Below, one piece after another: positions 28,772 through 37,600 of a stretch of DNA of 64,000 nucleotides; position 1 is the first letter of the stretch; every line of letters begins with the position of its first letter. The position numbers and the translations under genes are program-made. The notes under the pieces were generated by a model. That model worked only from the letters and a program-made list of their open reading frames with translations, was not told where the DNA came from and searched no databases. The DNA is from Bacillota bacterium (GTDB lineage: Bacteria; Bacillota; Clostridia; Acetivibrionales; DSM-27016). The stretch is taken from assembly GCA_023390115.1 (NCBI GenBank), contig JAEWDM010000007.1, positions 1 through 64,000 of the forward strand, read 5' to 3'.

Positions 28772-29487
28772 TTTAAAGCCCCCTTTGTTATATTAACCTC
28801 TCTGTCCCATCTGAAAAAATGCTGTAGTTGCTCTGAATAAATGCCTGAAGCTGAGTGAAAACTATAGGCAGCTTTTGCCCTGCATACTTACAGCTCTCTT
28901 AAATTTAATTGCAAAACTACAAATTTATGTTTAATATAAATAGGATAATTTTACTTATTACCAACTTTCGCTTATATTTTATAGATATTTGTCGATAATT
29001 TCAAGAATATATTTTAGTATTTAAACATATTTAGGGATAATCCGCGTAAATCAATCATAAACAGAGATATTTATTAAAACTGTCTTGTTAAATATTTCCC
29101 GGCTATTTTAAGGACTGCTCTTGCAATACATATTGGGATCATATAGACAGGCTTAAACATTTCTATCCAAAGACAAGCGAAGGTAATATATTGGAAAGAA
29201 AAGATCGTAATTTTATGAAATAGTGTGAGCCCACAGGGCGATGTAAATAGCTTTCCTAGTTGCAGTGGGGTATCGCCTAAAATCCATTCAGTGGACACCT
29301 CAGTTAGACTTGGATAGAATGTGGTGCAAATTTTCTCTTTTCTGGAAAATTTGTAGCACATTTTTTTGGTTACGGATTTTGGTTATTTTTTTGGTTATTT
29401 TAAGATTTCCTTTAGATACAACAGGGATACAGCTTTTTTGTAACCAAAAAAATTTAACCAAAGTTTTTAAGTTAAATAACTGGAAAT
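28772..29487. other. Gene-free stretch with leader of the giant gene and a 13-bp inverted repeat
   Basis: The part 28772-28970 is the presumed leader of the giant gene. A perfect inverted repeat, TTTTTTTGGTTAC at 29361-29373 and its complement at 29440-29452, lies behind the FtsK remnant together with further GGTTA(T)TTTTTT copies near 29382 and 29393. It might be a weak terminator or a binding site. I see no supported gene. Confidence 0.4.
28976..29004 (-). promoter_or_regulatory. Candidate promoter of the giant gene
   Basis: On the minus strand TTGAAA (29004-28999) and TAAAAT (28981-28976) are 17 bases apart. Transcription would start near 28968, leaving an untranslated leader of nearly 200 bases before the TTG start at 28771. 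The leader has no known riboswitch core that I can recognise. Confidence 0.5.
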
Positions 29488-30048
29488 TTACACTGCGTTT
29501 TTATCCAGCTCCAGCATTGCATCGTCTTGAGAAAGCGTCACCATATACCGCATTGTTCTTGGGCTGCTGCCCACCTTTTCAAGCCATTTTTCAGATACAA
29601 GCTTTTGTAAGCCTTCAATGACATACCGGTGGTTTATACCTAGATCCTCTTCAATTTGTCTGGTACGCGGCAGGTATAGTTCTTCTTCATCTCCTGATGC
29701 AAGCTTAGATACATACAGTTTTATATTCGAGTAATAATCATCCTGGTTCTTTGACAGCTCCTCAGGCCTATCTAAGTTGCCGTTATTGCTTTCTGCTTCA
29801 CTCTCTGTATAACTATCAGTCTCCACCTCTACATTACCCCAATCCAGCACCTCTCCACGGCTTTCCGTTCCTTTCTCCTTCCACCACTCAACCACACGCT
29901 CTACCTCCTGATCCGATATGAAGGCCGACTGGAACCTCACCGGAGCGCCTATTGTAAGCAGCAGGCCGTCGCCCTTCCCAAGCAGCTTCTCCGCTCCGTT
30001 TTCTCCCAGGATTATGCGTGAGTCTATCCCTGAGGAAGTGGTAAACGC
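29488..30048 (-). pseudogene. 3' remnant of an FtsK/SpoIIIE-type DNA translocase
   Basis: Starting at 30048 the frame reads AFTTSSGIDSRIILGENGAE, then KLLGKGDGLLL, TIGAPVRFQSAFISDQEVER and VVEWWKE. These match the end of the motor domain of FtsK/SpoIIIE proteins (…VDSRTILD..GAEKLLG.GDML…). An acidic linker and a C-terminal winged-helix segment follow (LPRTRQIEEDLGINHRYVIE, then GLQKLVSEKWLE), as in the gamma domain. The Walker motifs and everything upstream are missing; the sequence just before is group II intron RNA. The GTG at 29940 could start a short peptide but has no meaning as an enzyme. Such translocases occur in cell division, sporulation and integrative elements; this one is more likely mobile-element debris because the wing is atypical. 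Confidence 0.75.
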
Positions 30049-30546
30049 TATAAAGTAGAGTCCCTTCCCTATTTACAGTTTTGTTGTCTGTAAAATCCTT
30101 GGTACTATGGACTCCTCCGACTCCCTCTTTGCAAGCGTCCAATTTCACCTGTTGGTTTATATGTAGCTTCTTTACAGTTTTTACTGTGCAAAGTAGGGTC
30201 TCTCCAGTTCCGAACCACACTGTCAGTACATGTCGCTTCCTCTACACCGAGGGATTCTTCGATGATGCTCTCCAAGTTCTTCTCATCTTCCATGGCCTTC
30301 ACCCATTTTACCAAGGCTCGACTTCCCTTATTTCCTCTGTAACCAGAGACCTTTTTGACGATGCGGCAGAATTCACTTTATGTTACGACCTGCACCTTCG
30401 CTCGCCCCGCTGTTTAGGCAGGTACTTTATCCTCCCGCTTGGCACCCCACATTACTGTGACGCACTGGGATTAGCTAACGGGCTTCTTGACAATTACCCG
30501 TGCTGGACTTTCACCAGCTAGTGTGGTCCAGCTTCGCTGGACGCAC
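30049..30546 (-). mobile_element. 5' fragment of a group II intron
   Basis: The minus strand begins GTGCG at 30546, the usual 5' end of a group II intron. It continues with domain I signatures (CCAGCGAAGCTGG hairpin, CTGGTGAAAGTCCAG, GAGTCCATAGTACC and AGGGAAGGGACTCTACTTTA), the last being the stretch that normally precedes the intron-encoded protein. The reverse-transcriptase gene and domains V and VI are absent; FtsK coding sequence follows at once. The intron starts three bases after the T-tract of a terminator hairpin, the site preferred by class C introns. It cannot splice as it stands. Confidence 0.8.
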
Positions 30547-30548
30547 GA

Positions 30549-30577
30549 ATAAAAAAAAGGACATCCCGCATGTCCTT
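30549..30577 (-). terminator. Terminator of the catabolic operon
   Basis: AAGGACAT (30577-30570 read on the minus strand) pairs with ATGTCCTT (30564-30557) around a CGGG-type loop and is followed by a run of eight or more T. It stands 25 bases after the stop codon of the isomerase gene and marks the end of the 14-gene operon. Confidence 0.9.
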
Positions 30578-30602
30578 AAATGTTGCATTATATAAAGTTT
30601 TT

Positions 30603-31358
30603 TTACTCAGTCACTCTTCTAATAATATTCCGGAAATTCTCAGCCGTCCAGGCAGCTCTTCCTATAAAAAGCCCGTCTACATTCCTTACCTTTAAAAAGC
30701 CAGTGCAATTATCCAGATTTACGCTGCCTCCATAAAGAACCGGTATATTTGAGCCATTTCTCCCAAAAAGCTCCGCCAGCGTTTCCTTTATTGTTCCATG
30801 AATGCCTTCCACATAATCCGGACGAGCGGCAGCTCCGGATGCCCCAATTGACCATACAGGCTCATATGCCAGCATTATCTGCGAAGTCTTATCCTCCGGC
30901 ACATCTTTTAAAGCTATTTTGACCTGCCTCTTAACATATTCATGCGATACCTCAAAGCTTTTGTCTTCCGCCGTCTCTCCAACGCATATCAGGACTCTTA
31001 TGCCATTTTTTATTCCCGCCAAAGTCTTCTTATTTACTGTATAGTCTGTCTCTCCATAGTACCTTCTTCTCTCTGAATGCCCGATTTCTATAATATCTAT
31101 ATTAAAGTCCTTAAGCATCTTCAGAGATATTTCACCTGTAAAATCCCCCTCGTCCTCCCAATGGGCATTTTGTGCCCCCAGCCATATTCCCGTACCCTTT
31201 AGTCTCCCGGACATGCTTTGGAGACATGTAAAAGGAGGAATCAAAAACATCTGGATATTATCTGGCGTATGGAACTGAAGTATCTCACGGGTATATTCCA
31301 TGGCTTCATTGAGCCCCTTATGCATTTTCCAGTTTGTACCCAAATATATTTTCTTCAT
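30603..31358 (-). CDS. Triose-phosphate-isomerase-like protein, probably a tetrulose-phosphate isomerase
   Basis: A TIM-barrel aldose-ketose isomerase of 251 residues. Lys11 (NWKMH), His94 (IGHSERRR) and Glu166 (YEPVW) are all present. The flexible loop after Glu166 reads SIGASGAAARP instead of the glycolytic AIGTGKTAT. The early QNAHWEDEGDFTGEIS also fits the L-erythrulose-1-phosphate isomerase branch (EryH/LerI) better than glycolytic TIM. The start at 31358 follows a GGGGTG ribosome site and overlaps the stop of the rpiB-like gene as ATGA; a GTG at 31367 is less likely. As the last gene of the operon it would handle the C4 (or C3) phosphate made upstream. A glycolytic-type activity on dihydroxyacetone phosphate cannot be excluded. 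Confidence 0.85.
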   Translation of the reverse strand: MKKIYLGTNWKMHKGLNEAMEYTREILQFHTPDNIQMFLIPPFTCLQSMSGRLKGTGIWLGAQNAHWEDEGDFTGEISLKMLKDFNIDIIEIGHSERRRYYGETDYTVNKKTLAGIKNGIRVLICVGETAEDKSFEVSHEYVKRQVKIALKDVPEDKTSQIMLAYEPVWSIGASGAAARPDYVEGIHGTIKETLAELFGRNGSNIPVLYGGSVNLDNCTGFLKVRNVDGLFIGRAAWTAENFRNIIRRVTE

Positions 31359-31831
31359 AAGCAGCACCCCGTGTCATTTAAGTTCATATCATCAATCTCT
31401 CTCATCCGCTTTACCTTGCGGGTTGATCTGCTGTCCTTAAATTCCAGCCCGGTCCAGGTTCTTACTATGCTTGCCGCAAGCTGCTCCCCCACCACCTGTG
31501 CTCCAAAGCACAGCACATTTCCATTATTGCTGAGTATTGAGCGTTCAGCCGAATAAATATCATGCCCCACAGCAGCAAATATGCCATGAAATTTGTTTGC
31601 CGTCATCGCCATGCCTATACCTGTGCCGCAGCATAATATACCTCTTGCAGCATAATTGCTTTCAATAATTTTCTCACATACTCTTTTGGCTATATCAGGG
31701 TACATGGTTTCGTCGGAATCCGAATCTACACCTACGTCAACACACTCTATGCCCTTTTGCTCAATTACATTTATCAGAAATTTTTTAAGCCGGAAACCGT
31801 TATTATCACTGCCTATATATATTCTCATCAT
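31355..31831 (-). CDS. RpiB/LacAB-family sugar-phosphate isomerase
   Basis: A 158-residue aldose-ketose isomerase. The catalytic Cys68 in CCGTGIGM and His90-Asp91 in VGHDIYSAE are present, and SDNNGFRLK matches the N-terminal Rossmann-like start, with Asn where ribose-5-phosphate isomerase B usually has His (SDH..G). RpiB-like enzymes also convert erythrulose-4-phosphate to erythrose-4-phosphate (DerI/EryI). The pairing with a TIM-like enzyme in the same operon is the hallmark of tetritol and apiose-type routes. It overlaps the aldolase gene and the isomerase gene by four bases each, so translation is coupled. Substrate is inferred from context. Confidence 0.88.
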   Translation of the reverse strand: MMRIYIGSDNNGFRLKKFLINVIEQKGIECVDVGVDSDSDETMYPDIAKRVCEKIIESNYAARGILCCGTGIGMAMTANKFHGIFAAVGHDIYSAERSILSNNGNVLCFGAQVVGEQLAASIVRTWTGLEFKDSRSTRKVKRMREIDDMNLNDTGCCL

Positions 31832-32424
31832 ACCTCTCCTCCTTTAATAAGCCTGTTTAATATACAAACCTTTGCCGTTTCCTCAATTAATTCCAAAAGA
31901 TATAGCGCCTCATCTGTATTCTTACCGAAGGCAACCACACCATGGCCTGCTAAAAGAAAGCCATTTATCTCATGCTCCGCTATATATTTGCCTATCTCTT
32001 CGAATTTGCTTTCAGGTACTACAGGCTCGGCAATGTTAAAATTCTTCAAGGGCTCTCCTATTTTCAACATAAAATGCTTGGTGTCCATAGGAAGATCTTT
32101 TTTTGTCAGCGACCAGGAAATCGCCCAAGGCGAGTGACAATGGATAATAGAATTAATACCAGGCAAGCTTTTATACAAATATCCATGAAGCTTTACCTCC
32201 CGGCTGGGCTTCCCTTTACCTTTTAAAATATTCCCTGAAAAATCAGTCACTATAATTCCTTTTAAAGTGCAATCCCCAAAGGAATTTCCGCTGGTCTTAA
32301 CCAGCATGGCATCTGTTTCGAGTCTTGCGCTGAAGTTTCCTCCAGTCCCCGTCTGAAGTCCGGAATTATAACACTTTCTTGCTGCCTCAACCAGCTTTCT
32401 CTTAAAAATCAGTGCTCTAATCAT
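31828..32424 (-). CDS. Class II aldolase/decarboxylase (fuculose-phosphate aldolase family)
   Basis: A 198-residue zinc enzyme. GTGGNFSAR (residues 26-34) begins the phosphate site, Glu76 in PSREVKLH is the acid/base, and His95, His97 and His161 are the metal ligands (HCHSPWA and AGHG). The family cleaves sugar phosphates to dihydroxyacetone phosphate plus an aldehyde, while some members decarboxylate 3-oxo-tetronate-4-phosphate (OtnC) or dehydrate methylthioribulose phosphate (MtnB). Either of the first two would fit an acid-sugar pathway. The start ATG overlaps the UPF0261 stop (ATGA). The exact substrate is open. Confidence 0.88.
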   Translation of the reverse strand: MIRALIFKRKLVEAARKCYNSGLQTGTGGNFSARLETDAMLVKTSGNSFGDCTLKGIIVTDFSGNILKGKGKPSREVKLHGYLYKSLPGINSIIHCHSPWAISWSLTKKDLPMDTKHFMLKIGEPLKNFNIAEPVVPESKFEEIGKYIAEHEINGFLLAGHGVVAFGKNTDEALYLLELIEETAKVCILNRLIKGGEV

Positions 32425-33638
32425 GTACCCTCCATTAGTCTGAGGAATTCATTCACACAGGTTTCCGCAAAGCCGGCATCATTAATATGATCTTCTGTCA
32501 CAAGTACCCTGACATTTGCATGGGACAGCTCCGTTACAGCATCGACAAAGCCCTGATCCCATTCCGGGGCATATAATGGTCCTCCGGGATAGTTCATCTG
32601 ACTGAAGCCCTTTTTGGGAATTATTATCTCCGCTTTTCCGGACATCTGCTTCAGCCTGTCAAATACAAACAGCCCCAGCTTATACATCTCGTCATAGTCC
32701 GCCTTTACATGTGTGTGAATTTCATTATGCTTAACATACTTTCTGCCCTTCTTATCCTCAGGAATGTTATGCTCTCCATTATATAAAATTATGTCCGCAC
32801 AACCAGGGACAAATATTACCGGAACTCCCTTATCCGCTATTTTTAAATATCTTTCAGGATATGCCGGCATAAGCCCTCCATTCAGCAGATCCGTCACGTC
32901 ATGAGGTGTTATATCCAGCACCGCAGTAATAATCCCCTCGCCTACCAGCTCTTCCATTGATTGAGCTCCTGTTCCGTTGCAGTGAAAAACAACCGTCTCC
33001 ATACCTTTCGATTCCAGAAGCCCCTTTATTTTAGTCACACACGGGGTAGTCACGCCCCCCATCGTAATCGCCACAACCTGGGCCGCTTTGTCAGACCTGT
33101 AAGCATTAACAGCCTTCACCATGCCGCAAATACCGCCCGAAGCCATAGTCAATATTTTCTTCAGAAGAAAATTAAGTCCTGAAATATCTACTACAGAATG
33201 CATTATTACCATATCAGAGGTTCCTATAAAGGGCCCAAAAGCAGAATTTCCGTTTGCTACTGTCGAAACCATATACTTGGGTACTCCCACTGGTAAAGCT
33301 TGCATTGCGTATGTTGCTATCACAGTTCCCTGCACACCTCCAACCGAAATAACTCCCTCGATTGATCTCTGGTCATATAAGCGCCTTAATTTAGTGCCCA
33401 GGGCTTTTTTCATCAGCTCAATAGCCTGATTTTTTGTAGCATTTTTTATAATCTCTTCTGTAATTCCAATTTCCTCAAGCACCTGCGGTCTGGAGATATC
33501 ATATTCACATTTTGCTTCTCCAAGAAGACTGCAGTCAACTACAATAGTATTAATTCCGCTTGCTTCTATTAAACCTCTGAGATAACCGACCTCTTCGCCT
33601 TTAGTATCTAATGTCGCCACTATAGCTATATTATATAT
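32421..33638 (-). CDS. UPF0261/Tm-1-like ATP-binding protein
   Basis: About 405 residues, full length for UPF0261. The N-terminal Rossmann-like start reads IAIVATLDTKGEE. The middle has a glycine-rich GVISVGGVQGTVIATYA motif and the C-terminal half has SGKAEIIIPKKGFSQMNYPG, typical of the family. The first usual start codon is GTG at 33620, but that would cut off the first beta strand. The homologous frame continues upstream to an ATA at 33636-33638, 8 bases after an AGGGGG ribosome site, which suggests non-standard or lost initiation. The family has no settled enzymatic role; a Tm-1 member from tomato binds ATP. In this operon, which lacks a sugar kinase, it is the only candidate ATP user, so a kinase-like role is a guess worth testing. 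Confidence 0.8.
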   Translation of the reverse strand: MYNIAIVATLDTKGEEVGYLRGLIEASGINTIVVDCSLLGEAKCEYDISRPQVLEEIGITEEIIKNATKNQAIELMKKALGTKLRRLYDQRSIEGVISVGGVQGTVIATYAMQALPVGVPKYMVSTVANGNSAFGPFIGTSDMVIMHSVVDISGLNFLLKKILTMASGGICGMVKAVNAYRSDKAAQVVAITMGGVTTPCVTKIKGLLESKGMETVVFHCNGTGAQSMEELVGEGIITAVLDITPHDVTDLLNGGLMPAYPERYLKIADKGVPVIFVPGCADIILYNGEHNIPEDKKGRKYVKHNEIHTHVKADYDEMYKLGLFVFDRLKQMSGKAEIIIPKKGFSQMNYPGGPLYAPEWDQGFVDAVTELSHANVRVLVTEDHINDAGFAETCVNEFLRLMEGT

Positions 33639-33665
33639 GATAAATACCCCCTTTTTCGGATATGG

Positions 33666-34673
33666 TTAAGGCATTAAATGAAGCTTTATACCATATCCCG
33701 GATTCTCCCGCAGGTTGTCGAAAACCTCTTCTCCATGCTCCATTGGAAGCTGCGTTACTATTTTACCGTAATCTATCTTGTCCATAGCCTCAATTGCCAG
33801 ATGGAAATCCTCCATTGTATGGCATTGTGTCCCGTACATGCTCAACTCATTTGTAACCAACTGCATGAAGTCAACGGGTGTTTCCTTCTGCCCCAGCGCA
33901 ATAAACAAAAGCTCTCCTCCCGGCTTTATTAGATTAAATGCCTGCAGCCTGGTTGAAGAAAAGCCCGCAGCGTCTATAGCAAGGTCAACCTTACTGCCGT
34001 TTGTCATATTCAGAACTTTCTTTTCCACATGCTGGGACGTCGCATTTATTATGCAGGCAGCTCCGAGACTTTTTGCCACCTTAAGTCTCATTTCCGAAAC
34101 GTCGCTGACTGCAATATTCCGTGCCTTTTCTCCCAGCATCTGAAGCGTAAGGAGCCCCAATGCCCCGGCGCCAAGGATCAGCACATTCTCGTACCTCCGG
34201 TTTTTCAGCCTTTGCAATCCATGAACAACCGTAGCCAAAGGCTCCGACAGGGCGGCCTTTTCCAATGGAACGCAGCCCGGAACTCTTATAAGCTTGTCAG
34301 CAGGCACTGCCACCTTTTCTGCAAACGCTCCCGGATATTCTCCTCCAATAAGCCTTATACCGGTACAAAGATTTGTCCTTCCCTCGCTGCACGCAACACA
34401 CTTTCCGCAGTTCACAAGCGGCTGTGCAGTTACTCTGTCTCCAACGCTGTAATCCTTCACATCTCCTGCACAGGCGCTCACAACTCCCGCAAATTCATGG
34501 CCGATTATTCCCGGAAGAGACCAGCTTGATTCCATTCCCCTTAATACATGCATATCGGTACCACATATTCCGCATGCTTTCACATCAATTATCACATGTC
34601 CGGCCTTCAATTCAGGTTCTTCCGTTTCGGCCAGCCTGATTTTTAAATCCCTTCCCAATATAAGAGCCTTCAT
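33666..34673 (-). CDS. Zinc-dependent medium-chain alcohol/polyol dehydrogenase
   Basis: A 335-residue MDR enzyme. Catalytic zinc ligands Cys37 (CGICGTD) and His59-Glu60 (GHEFAG) are present, and the structural zinc site is complete (Cys89, Cys92, Cys95, Cys103). The coenzyme fold shows LILGAGALGLL, where NAD(P) binds. The family oxidises sugars and polyols such as sorbitol, threonine or galactitol-1-phosphate. In this operon it would supply the keto group of a 3-oxo intermediate or oxidise a sugar to its lactone. It starts 16 bases after the mannosidase stop codon, with GGAGGGATAA before the ATG. Confidence 0.9.
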   Translation of the reverse strand: MKALILGRDLKIRLAETEEPELKAGHVIIDVKACGICGTDMHVLRGMESSWSLPGIIGHEFAGVVSACAGDVKDYSVGDRVTAQPLVNCGKCVACSEGRTNLCTGIRLIGGEYPGAFAEKVAVPADKLIRVPGCVPLEKAALSEPLATVVHGLQRLKNRRYENVLILGAGALGLLTLQMLGEKARNIAVSDVSEMRLKVAKSLGAACIINATSQHVEKKVLNMTNGSKVDLAIDAAGFSSTRLQAFNLIKPGGELLFIALGQKETPVDFMQLVTNELSMYGTQCHTMEDFHLAIEAMDKIDYGKIVTQLPMEHGEEVFDNLRENPGYGIKLHLMP

Positions 34674-34689
34674 TTGATTATCCCTCCGT

Positions 34690-37600
34690 TTATTGCTTTA
34701 TCTTCAGAGTTACTATTTCAAAAGGCCTGTAACCGACCTGCACTGTATTGCCGGATATCTCTACAGGCTCATCATTTTCTTCAAGTATGCTGCACTTCCA
34801 CGCTTCCTTAGGGGGCTGCTTCATTTGCAGCCTGCATACGCCTCTTGAGTTGTTCGGTTCATAAGCTCTTATTACTATTGCGTTGCCTTCGTCTTCTGCT
34901 GCCTTTATAGTCTCCACCACCAGCCCGGTACCCGAAAGGAAGCCCTCCTCACTTCTTTCACCCTTTGAGAAGTCTGCTTTCAAAGCCATTAAGGGATTGT
35001 TCAGCAAATATGCCTGCGGCGCGGTACAGGTTTTATAATCTCCCTCATGGATAAGTATGGCGTAGGAAAAGCTGTGGATTCCCAAATCCGCCAGAGCGTC
35101 AGGAAAGCATGCTCCTTTCAGTGCCGTAAGGCTTATACAACTGTTATGAATGTTCAGACCGTATTTGCAGTCATTCAAAATGCTGACCCCATAATCGCCT
35201 TCACTTAAATCGGCCCATTTATGCATATATGTTTCAAATTTGGCGGCATCCCAGGAAGTGTTTAAATGAGTTGGCCTTTTCACATTTCCCCACTGTATGT
35301 CATACACTGCGTGCTCATTTCGTACCTGTACCGGAAAATCCACTTTTAATACCGCTCTTCTTTCCTTCCAGTCTATTGTGGTATCAAAATTGACAACAGG
35401 CTTCTTCGAGTCCAGCCAGATCGTCTGAAGAACAGTGCTGCCTTCTATTTCTTTCTCAATCCTGATACCGGCAATTATATCTCCCTCATGTACAGGCTCA
35501 GCCTTAATAAGCCTTGCCTCAGAAAATCCCTTTTCTGTGTAATATTCATCTATATCCCAGGCTTCCCAGTCTATAGGCCTGTCCTCGTAAAGCTTCCACC
35601 TGTTACAGGGATTACCGGGCTGCACAACCTCTCTCTTCCTCTTTTTATCAAAAATACTTGTGATATTTGCTTCCTTATCAAGCTTAATATAAATGCTCTC
35701 GTTCTCAATAACCCATCCGTATGCTTCCTTCTTTATACCGGCTTTTGCCTTACATGGGGATTCAGGCACCTCCCCTGTTCTCCGCAGGTACAGGCATTTA
35801 AACCCGTAGGCTGGTACCGGGGAGCTCTCAATCAGCAAATGCTCTCCAGAATTAACGCTTCTGAGCGTCCCATATCCGTCTGTTATATACTCATCCTCAG
35901 CTAATGTCAGAGGCAGCCTTACAATTGATTGCTGTTCAAAGGGCGTACAGTTAAAAACCACATAATCCGCATTTACATCAATTTTCCTATCCAGCTTTAA
36001 AACAGCCTCATGTATTATATCTCCGCAAATCTGCTCGGCCTTCCGGTAATCCTCCCGGCTGTCCGAGTATACCTCCGCTATCGACGAGCCGGGCAGTATA
36101 TCGTGAAACTGGTTTAAGCATATTAATTCCCATACGTTTTGAAGCTCTTTATAGGGGTAATCATAACCGGATACAGTTTTTGCCCAGGCCGCTAAAAACT
36201 CTGCATTATGCACAAGCACCTCGCCCTTTCTGTTAAGCCGCTTTGCCCCAGCCTGGCTTGTATAGGTTCCTCTATGCAGCTCAAGGTATAATTCTCCGGC
36301 CCAGACAGGTATATTGCGGCTTCTTTCCTCAAGCTGCCTGAAGAAATCTATAAATTTCCCCTTTTTCACCCTGCTTACACCCGGCAATTCATTTATAACA
36401 GCGCTTTTTTCAAGCATTTCCGAAGTCGGGCCGCCTCCCCCGTCTCCATGCCCGTATGCAATCAAAATTTCATTGTGTGCTCCCTTTGAGCTCATCCCCT
36501 TCCATGTGGCAGCAATTTCCCGTACGCTTAAATCAGAACTGTAGGTTGCGCCCCACCAACCCGGCTTCAAGGTCGAAACAATATAAGACAGTACTCTGCT
36601 GCCGTCTATTCCTTCCCACCAGAAGTATTCACTTGGCATTTTGTTGTATTGGTTCCAGGTAAGCTTTGCAGTGGCAAAATATTTGATGCCCGCACCTGCC
36701 ATCAACTGCGGAAGCTGTCCTGAAAAACCGAAGGTATCGGGCAGCCATACCACAGGAGAGCCTGTAGTCCCAAATTTTTCCCTCATGTATTTTGAAAACA
36801 GAACAAACTGTCTTACCATAGCCTCAGCCCCGCTGAGATTGCAGTCCGGCTCAACCCACATGCCGCCTAATATCTCCCAGCGGCCTGCCCAAACCTTTTC
36901 TTTTATTCTCTCAAATACTTCAGGATACTTTAGCTCTACCCACTTATAAAGCTGTGCCTGTGTCTGTGAAAAATAAAAATCATCATATCTGTCCATAAGA
37001 CCAAGCACATTTACAAAGGTTCTCGCACCCTTGTCAACAGACATCTTTGTCCTCCATAACCAGGCAAGATCAATGTGTCCGTGTCCGCATGCAACAACAC
37101 TCCGATTGCTTTCAGCTCTGATTTTTTTAAGCTCATCTATCAATATTCCTCTGGCATTGCAGATGCTGTCGTAAAAAGCCTTCCCGACAGGCTCCCTCAT
37201 GTCTATGGCTTTAAAGGAATTGTCAAGTGCCGTAATAATATTATATGCCGTAAGGCTGTCCCCGAGGCTTTCTATAGTATCTAGGCACGTCTCAGTCCTG
37301 AATATAAGCTCCTTTAACGTACTGTTTATTTCTACTATCTGCAATTTTTCGCAAACATATAATTCATCCTTAATCCCGGTCCATCCCCTCAGCCGAATCA
37401 CATGGGGCTGCCCGTCCGTCATGGCATTATCAAGCAATACCGCCGGCCTGTTGGGATCAATACCCGAATACAGCTTTGAGTCGCAGTACACCATTGCCTC
37501 AGGCCCATATAAGAAGGACAGTGCCTCCAGACTTTTACTGTTTCCTAATACCATCAGCAGCGCTACTTCGTTTGTTCCGTTGTAGCTCACGCTAAAGGAA

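Noticed and set aside
28772..28970. Cyclic-di-GMP riboswitch in the leader of the giant gene
   Set aside because: A GCAGGGCAAA stretch recalls the class I core, but the second conserved part (GGGACGCAAAGCC-like) is missing.
29074..29361. Minus-strand open frame of 95 codons
   Set aside because: No ribosome site, composition unlike the neighbours, no recognisable motif, and it lies in AT-rich debris.
30603..31358. Glycolytic triose-phosphate isomerase
   Set aside because: The gene is at the end of a catabolic operon with RpiB and lacks the usual gap-pgk-tpi-gpm context; the catalytic loop differs from the glycolytic form.
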